Below, piece by piece: positions 5,646-8,845 of a DNA stretch of 8,845 nt (position 1 is the stretch's first letter; every line of letters begins with the position of its first letter). This stretch comes from Acidobacteriota bacterium (GTDB lineage: Bacteria > Acidobacteriota > UBA6911). The notes under the pieces are model-generated. The model ran no database searches and was not told the DNA's origin. It was given only the letters and a program-made list of their open reading frames with translations. A program made the position numbers and the translations under genes. The stretch is taken from contig JAHFUH010000190.1 of assembly GCA_023265215.1 (NCBI GenBank), positions 1 to 8,845 of the forward strand, given 5' to 3'.

Positions 5646-5738
5646 GGAATAACAACAGTTATTTTAGGCTATACGGTTTTGTTTATGCATGAGGTTTTAT
5701 TCATGACCGTTCCAATTTTATTCTGGCTCCCGGCTTCT
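5632..5738. repeat. Fold-back element with 21-bp stem and nested inner stems
   Basis: The left arm 5632-5652 and right arm 5718-5738 are inverted copies identical at 19 of 21 positions. Both differences are G-T, so as plus-strand RNA the stem is a continuous 21 bp with two G-U pairs. Within the 65-base loop, ACGGT (5673-5677) pairs with ACCGT (5706-5710) and CATGA (5688-5692) with TCATG (5701-5705). Short T-runs follow both arms outward. The right arm lies six bases beyond the stop codon of the ArsR-methyltransferase gene. It may end transcripts arriving from that gene or be a small non-autonomous repeat element of the MITE/REPIN type. No coding capacity is seen. Confidence 0.7.
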
Positions 5739-5744
5739 TTTTAC

Positions 5745-6674
5745 TCACTTCGAGCCGCAGGCCAGGATTGTTTCAAAATACGGCGGCTCTTCCTCCCGTG
5801 CCACAACACTGATTTCTATTTTTTTAAAGCCGGAGTCTTCCAGCCACCGGTTCAGATCGCTTTCCGCGAACCCAAGCCAGAGATCGCCATAGGATTTATG
5901 CGCTTCCTCGAATTTATGTTCCGAAAGATCAAGAATCAGCACTTGACCCGGAGCGCGCAGCAGTCGGTGTGCTGCGGTTATTGCGGCTGCCGGATCTTGG
6001 GCATGATGCAAGGCCTGGCTCAGGATAACCAGATCCACGCTATTCGGTTCGATAGGCGGATTCTGCAGATCGCCCAGCCGGAATTCGAGGTTTAGGAGAT
6101 GGTTCTTCCTGGCTTTGGCTGCGCCAAAAGCGACAATTTTCTCAGAGTTATCCACTGCAATCACCTTTTTGCATCGCCTCGCCAGCAGCTCGCTTAGCAG
6201 GCCTTCGCCGGAACCAAGATCGGCCACTTCCAGAGGAGGAATGATCCGCAGGAGCAAATGCCCGAATCCCTGCCACGATCGGCCCGGCCCATAGACGCGA
6301 TCAAATCTGCCGGCAACCTGATTGAAATATGCTTGCGCCTGCTCGCGGCGCCTGCTCAGAACTCGCCTCAGGTTTATCTGATCGTCGGCATGGCTCGGGA
6401 GTTCCCGGGCGCCCTGAATCGCCAACCGCAGAAATTCCTTTCCATTCTCTTCCAGTTCCGGATTCAGCCTGTAAAAAGCCTGCTTCCCTTCTCGGCGCGA
6501 TTGCACCAGCCCCGAGCCCAGCAGCAGTCCCAGGTGCGTTGAAATCCTCGACTGCCCCATACGAGTGATCTCTTGAATTTCATGAACAGACAGCTCGTTT
6601 TTATCCAACAGCGCTATGATACGCAAACGCGTCGCATCCGACAGCGCCTTGAAGGATTTAAGTATCAGAGACAT
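5745..6674 (-). CDS. sahR: SahR-like ArsR-family regulator fused to SAM-dependent methyltransferase domain
   Basis: The protein has 309 residues. Residues 5-75 are an ArsR winged helix (LSDATRLRIIALL at 11-23, recognition region RMGQSRISTHLGLLLGSGLV at 38-57, wing REGKQAFYRL). The classic metal-binding ELCVCDL motif is absent, so it is not an arsenite sensor. Residues 115-250 form a class I methyltransferase fold: motif I VADLGSGEG (150-158), VIAVDNS (171-177) with acidic D175, and VDLVILSQALHHA (213-225). This two-domain architecture next to ahcY is that of SahR, described in Proteobacteria as a repressor of SAM-cycle genes that senses S-adenosylhomocysteine. I infer the methyltransferase fold serves as the SAH sensor, though residual catalysis cannot be excluded. 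GGAG precedes the ATG by seven bases. The gene is divergent from ahcY with a dyad in the shared promoter region. The name is assigned by architecture and context. Confidence 0.88.
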   Translation of the reverse strand: MSLILKSFKALSDATRLRIIALLDKNELSVHEIQEITRMGQSRISTHLGLLLGSGLVQSRREGKQAFYRLNPELEENGKEFLRLAIQGARELPSHADDQINLRRVLSRRREQAQAYFNQVAGRFDRVYGPGRSWQGFGHLLLRIIPPLEVADLGSGEGLLSELLARRCKKVIAVDNSEKIVAFGAAKARKNHLLNLEFRLGDLQNPPIEPNSVDLVILSQALHHAQDPAAAITAAHRLLRAPGQVLILDLSEHKFEEAHKSYGDLWLGFAESDLNRWLEDSGFKKIEISVVAREEEPPYFETILACGSK

Positions 6675-6725
6675 CTTGCTGCTCCAATCGCACTTGAAAA
6701 ACAGATTGACTCATTCGTGTTATAA

Positions 6726-6753
6726 CTTATATCATTGTATCCGGATTTGTCGA
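6726..6753 (-). promoter_or_regulatory. Candidate sigma-70 promoter of the SahR-like gene
   Basis: On the minus strand TCGACA (6753-6748) and TATAAG (6731-6726) are separated by 16 bases, with the start codon about 50 bases further on. The hexamers match the consensus at most positions. The promoter is almost wholly covered by the dyad at 6729-6756. Confidence 0.45.
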
Positions 6754-6756
6754 TAT
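6729..6756. promoter_or_regulatory. 28-bp dyad, likely operator of the SahR-like regulator
   Basis: ATATC-N5-ATCCGGAT-N5-GATAT is symmetric about 6742/6743: both outer pentamers and the central octamer match perfectly. It lies in the 150-base gap between the divergent regulator and ahcY. ArsR-family dimers bind such dyads over promoters. Binding here would repress the regulator and, from its position 69 bases before the ahcY start, probably ahcY too. No SAH riboswitch was recognised in the remaining leader. Confidence 0.55.
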
Positions 6757-6824
6757 GAATATTTGTAATAACCCAGAGGCTCCGATCAACTGAATTAGTT
6801 TAAATAAATAAAGGACATAAACCT

Positions 6825-8279
6825 ATGCCAGTCAACGCTCTCTCGAATAAAGCAACCGACTCCAAAGCTTGCCCAGGGAATGATTTTTATGTCAGCGACA
6901 TCGGCCTAGCCGAGTGGGGCCGCAAAGAGATATCGGTCGCCGAACAGGAAATGCCGGGCCTGATGGCGGTGCGTGCAAAATATGGTCCTCAAGAATCTCT
7001 GAAGGGCGTGCGCATCTCCGGCTCTCTGCACATGACGATCGAGACTGCAGTGCTCATCGAAACGCTTGTCGAACTCGGCGCGTCGGTTCGCTGGGCCAGC
7101 TGCAATATTTTCAGCACTCAGGATCAGGCCGCGGCCGCAATTGCGAAAGCAGGCATTCCCGTTTTCGCATTCAAGGGCGAGACACTCGAAAAATATTGGG
7201 AATTCACGCTTGCCGCTCTGACTCATCCCGGTGATAAGGGTCCGGAACTCATTGTGGACGACGGCGGCGACGCCACACTACTCCTTCATAAGGGCTATGA
7301 AATGGAGCAGGGGAGCGGTTGGGTGGATACGCCCAGCGACAGTCACGAGGAACAGGTCATTAAAGACCTGCTTAAGAAATGCGCCCTCGATCGTCCCGGA
7401 TGGTTTGGAAAAGTAGTGAAGGATTGGAAGGGGGTCAGCGAAGAGACCACGACCGGCGTCCATAGGCTTTACCAGATGCTCGAAGCAGGAAAGCTTCTTG
7501 TCCCTGCAATCAACGTGAATGATTCGGTGACAAAATCCAAGTTCGATAATTTATACGGCTGCCGGGAATCGCTGGCCGATGGGCTTAAGCGTGCGCTTGG
7601 AGTCATGATTGCGGGCAAAACTGCGGTGGTCTGCGGCTACGGAGATGTCGGGAAGGGGAGCGCTCACTCGCTGCGGGGCTTCGGCGCTCGTGTCATTGTA
7701 ACTGAAATTGACCCCATCAATGCCTTGCAGGCTGCGATGGAGGGATTCCAGGTCACGCGTCTCGAAGAGACGCTGGGAGAAGGGGACATCTATGTTACCG
7801 CCACAGGCAACTGCGATGTAATCACGCTTGATCATATGTTGAAGATGAAGGATCAGGCGATCGTTTGCAACATCGGCCACTTCGATAATGAAATACAGGT
7901 GGACCGGCTGAACCAGGCGCCCGGCATGCAGAAGGTCAATATCAAACCCCAGGTGGATCGCTTTGATCTGCCCGGCGGCGGCAGCATCTATCTATTAGCG
8001 GAAGGCCGTCTTGTCAATCTCGGTTGCGCGGAGGGACATCCCAGCTTCGTGATGTCCAATTCGTTCACAAACCAGTGTTTGGCACAGCTCGACCTGTGGA
8101 CGCATCGCGCCGAGTACAAACCGGCTGTTTACCGGCTCCCGAAGAGACTCGACGAGGAAGTCGCCCGTCTTCATCTGGATAAAATCGGAGTCAAGCTGAC
8201 AACCCTGACCCAAAAACAGGCCGATTATATTGGAGTGCCCCTCGAAGGCCCGTATAAAGCGGACCATTACCGCTATTGA
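6825..8279 (+). CDS. ahcY: Adenosylhomocysteinase (S-adenosyl-L-homocysteine hydrolase)
   Basis: Cytosolic NAD-dependent enzyme that splits S-adenosylhomocysteine into adenosine and homocysteine, closing the methyl cycle and removing a product inhibitor of methyltransferases. All 484 residues are present. Family hallmarks are LHMTIETAVL (68-77), the catalytic region NVNDSVTKSKFDNLYGCRESL (230-250, with K237, D241 and C246), the NAD loop GYGDVGKGSA (271-280), GHFDNEI (351-357), and GHPSFVMSNSFTNQ (404-417). The C-terminal tail KADHYRY (478-484) reaches into the partner subunit's NAD site in known tetramers. An extra segment at about 155-205 (with WVDTPSDSHEE) marks the long bacterial/plant form, compared with the roughly 430-residue animal enzyme. 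AGGA lies nine bases before the ATG. It is probably regulated by the divergent SahR-like protein and ends at a strong terminator-like hairpin. Confidence 0.98.
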   Translation: MPVNALSNKATDSKACPGNDFYVSDIGLAEWGRKEISVAEQEMPGLMAVRAKYGPQESLKGVRISGSLHMTIETAVLIETLVELGASVRWASCNIFSTQDQAAAAIAKAGIPVFAFKGETLEKYWEFTLAALTHPGDKGPELIVDDGGDATLLLHKGYEMEQGSGWVDTPSDSHEEQVIKDLLKKCALDRPGWFGKVVKDWKGVSEETTTGVHRLYQMLEAGKLLVPAINVNDSVTKSKFDNLYGCRESLADGLKRALGVMIAGKTAVVCGYGDVGKGSAHSLRGFGARVIVTEIDPINALQAAMEGFQVTRLEETLGEGDIYVTATGNCDVITLDHMLKMKDQAIVCNIGHFDNEIQVDRLNQAPGMQKVNIKPQVDRFDLPGGGSIYLLAEGRLVNLGCAEGHPSFVMSNSFTNQCLAQLDLWTHRAEYKPAVYRLPKRLDEEVARLHLDKIGVKLTTLTQKQADYIGVPLEGPYKADHYRY

Positions 8280-8287
8280 TTGGAAAC

Positions 8288-8330
8288 TTTGAGTCTTGGA
8301 GTTACTTTCAATGCAACTCCAAGACTCAAA
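8288..8330. terminator. Perfect 16-bp inverted repeat, likely bidirectional terminator
   Basis: Arms 8288-8303 (TTTGAGTCTTGGAGTT) and 8315-8330 are exact inverted copies around an 11-base loop. It sits nine bases after the ahcY stop and faces the convergent transporter gene, whose TGA (8328-8326) is inside the right arm. The stem begins TTT and ends AAA, giving a short U-tract only as part of the stem in both directions. Its position between converging genes supports a two-way terminator. Confidence 0.8.
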
Positions 8331-8845
8331 TACTCGAAGCTTTCTTCAGCGAAGGATGCACAGGCGGTTTCGCGAACAAAATACAAATCAACGCGACAAC
8401 AAGCAATGTGATCGACAGCTGGAAAGCAGGGATATAAGTACCGCTCTTTTGTCTAATCGCGCTGGCAATGGGCGCCCCAAAACTGCTGATTATGGTGGTG
8501 ACTGGCATCGTATAACCCATAATCTTGGGGAATTCGGATACGCCGAAAAAGTTGGGGAACAAATTTCCCATTGCAATGGATTGAATGCCAAATCCTATTC
8601 CCAGAATTATGCTGTATGTCAAGACTACGGGCATGGAATGGGCAAAGAGAATCGTGATGTAACCGGCTATTGCAATAACCATGGATCCGATCGCAAGCGA
8701 ATGCATGCTGACTCTGAGTCCAAGAAAACCTATTCCCAGGGAACTGATCGCCATAACGGCAGAGAGAATTCCAGCGGCGACTGATGCTTTGCTGAATGAA
8801 ATGCCAACATCGCGCAAGAAATCTATTTGGTTGATCATCAGCCCA
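8326..8845 (-). CDS. MFS transporter, C-terminal half (5' end beyond window)
   Basis: The frame is open from base 8845 to the TGA at 8326, about 172 residues. The ATG at 8838 is internal, since in-frame codons GGG CTG precede it. The segment is strongly hydrophobic, with five to six membrane helices, for example AGILSAVMAISSLGIGFLG, HSLAIGSMVIAIAGYITILF, VVLTYSIILGIGFGIQSIAM, MPVTTIISSFGAPIASAI and FQLSITLLVVALICILFA. It ends in a short basic cytoplasmic tail, PPVHPSLKKASSI. This matches the second six-helix bundle of a major facilitator of about 400 residues in the inner membrane. The opening around INQIDFLRDVGISFSKASVAAGIL recalls monocarboxylate or oxalate/formate-type MFS members, but the substrate is open. 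It converges on ahcY and shares its terminator hairpin. Confidence 0.85.
   Translation of the reverse strand, partial: GLMINQIDFLRDVGISFSKASVAAGILSAVMAISSLGIGFLGLRVSMHSLAIGSMVIAIAGYITILFAHSMPVVLTYSIILGIGFGIQSIAMGNLFPNFFGVSEFPKIMGYTMPVTTIISSFGAPIASAIRQKSGTYIPAFQLSITLLVVALICILFAKPPVHPSLKKASSI

Noticed and set aside
5679..6095. Plus-strand ORF of 138 codons
   Set aside because: It is antisense to the methyltransferase domain of the SahR-like gene and starts within the fold-back element.
5745..6674. Arsenic-resistance ArsR repressor
   Set aside because: The metal-binding cysteine motif is absent, a methyltransferase fold is fused, and the neighbour is ahcY rather than ars genes.
6757..6824. SAH or SAM riboswitch in the ahcY leader
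   Set aside because: The 68 bases show only a weak AACT/AGTT stem and none of the conserved segments I know for SAH riboswitches. Protein control by the neighbour is the simpler explanation.

Overview
The window looks like chromosomal DNA from a Gram-negative or Gram-negative-like bacterium of middling GC content, probably an uncultured lineage. The pairing of an ArsR-methyltransferase regulator with a divergent ahcY is known mainly from Proteobacteria, including Desulfovibrio-type sulfate reducers. That hint is weak, and I do not assign a phylum.

Left part (about 1-4344, all minus strand): a surface-polysaccharide or glycan biosynthesis block. In transcription order it holds a GT4-type glycosyltransferase (4344-3322) and a gap of about 310 bases with a folded 57-base element. 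Then comes a 63-codon ORF that resembles the N-terminus of a glycosyltransferase (3009-2818), a zinc-dependent MDR dehydrogenase (2821-1772) and a short GT9/heptosyltransferase-like protein (1775-1221). Last is a second GT4 glycosyltransferase (1221 to beyond base 1). The last four reading frames are chained by ATGA or TGATG stop-start overlaps, so they very probably form one translationally coupled operon.

Middle (4345-5744): a scarred regulatory zone. It contains a decayed N-terminal fragment of an IS200/IS605-type TnpA with its upstream hairpin. Against it, on the opposite strand, lies a short glycosyltransferase relict. Next is an intact minus-strand gene for an unusual regulator-like protein, a winged helix fused to a nucleotide-binding-type Rossmann domain. 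The 300-base spacer beyond it holds palindromes and a fold-back element built from heptad repeats with a 21-bp stem.

Right part (5745-8845): S-adenosylmethionine-cycle genes. A SahR-like ArsR/SAM-methyltransferase fusion (minus strand) is divergent from adenosylhomocysteinase ahcY (plus strand). Between them lies a 28-bp dyad that overlaps a good promoter candidate for the regulator. A perfect 16-bp inverted repeat after ahcY looks like a two-way terminator. It also contains the stop codon of a convergent MFS transporter, of which only the C-terminal half lies in the window.

I see no rRNA, tRNA, CRISPR array, toxin-antitoxin pair or clear phage gene. The least ordinary items are the winged-helix/Rossmann fusion beside the glycan operon, the three-hairpin element at the probable operon start, the fold-back heptad element, and the truncated GT9-like protein with a C-terminal hydrophobic helix.
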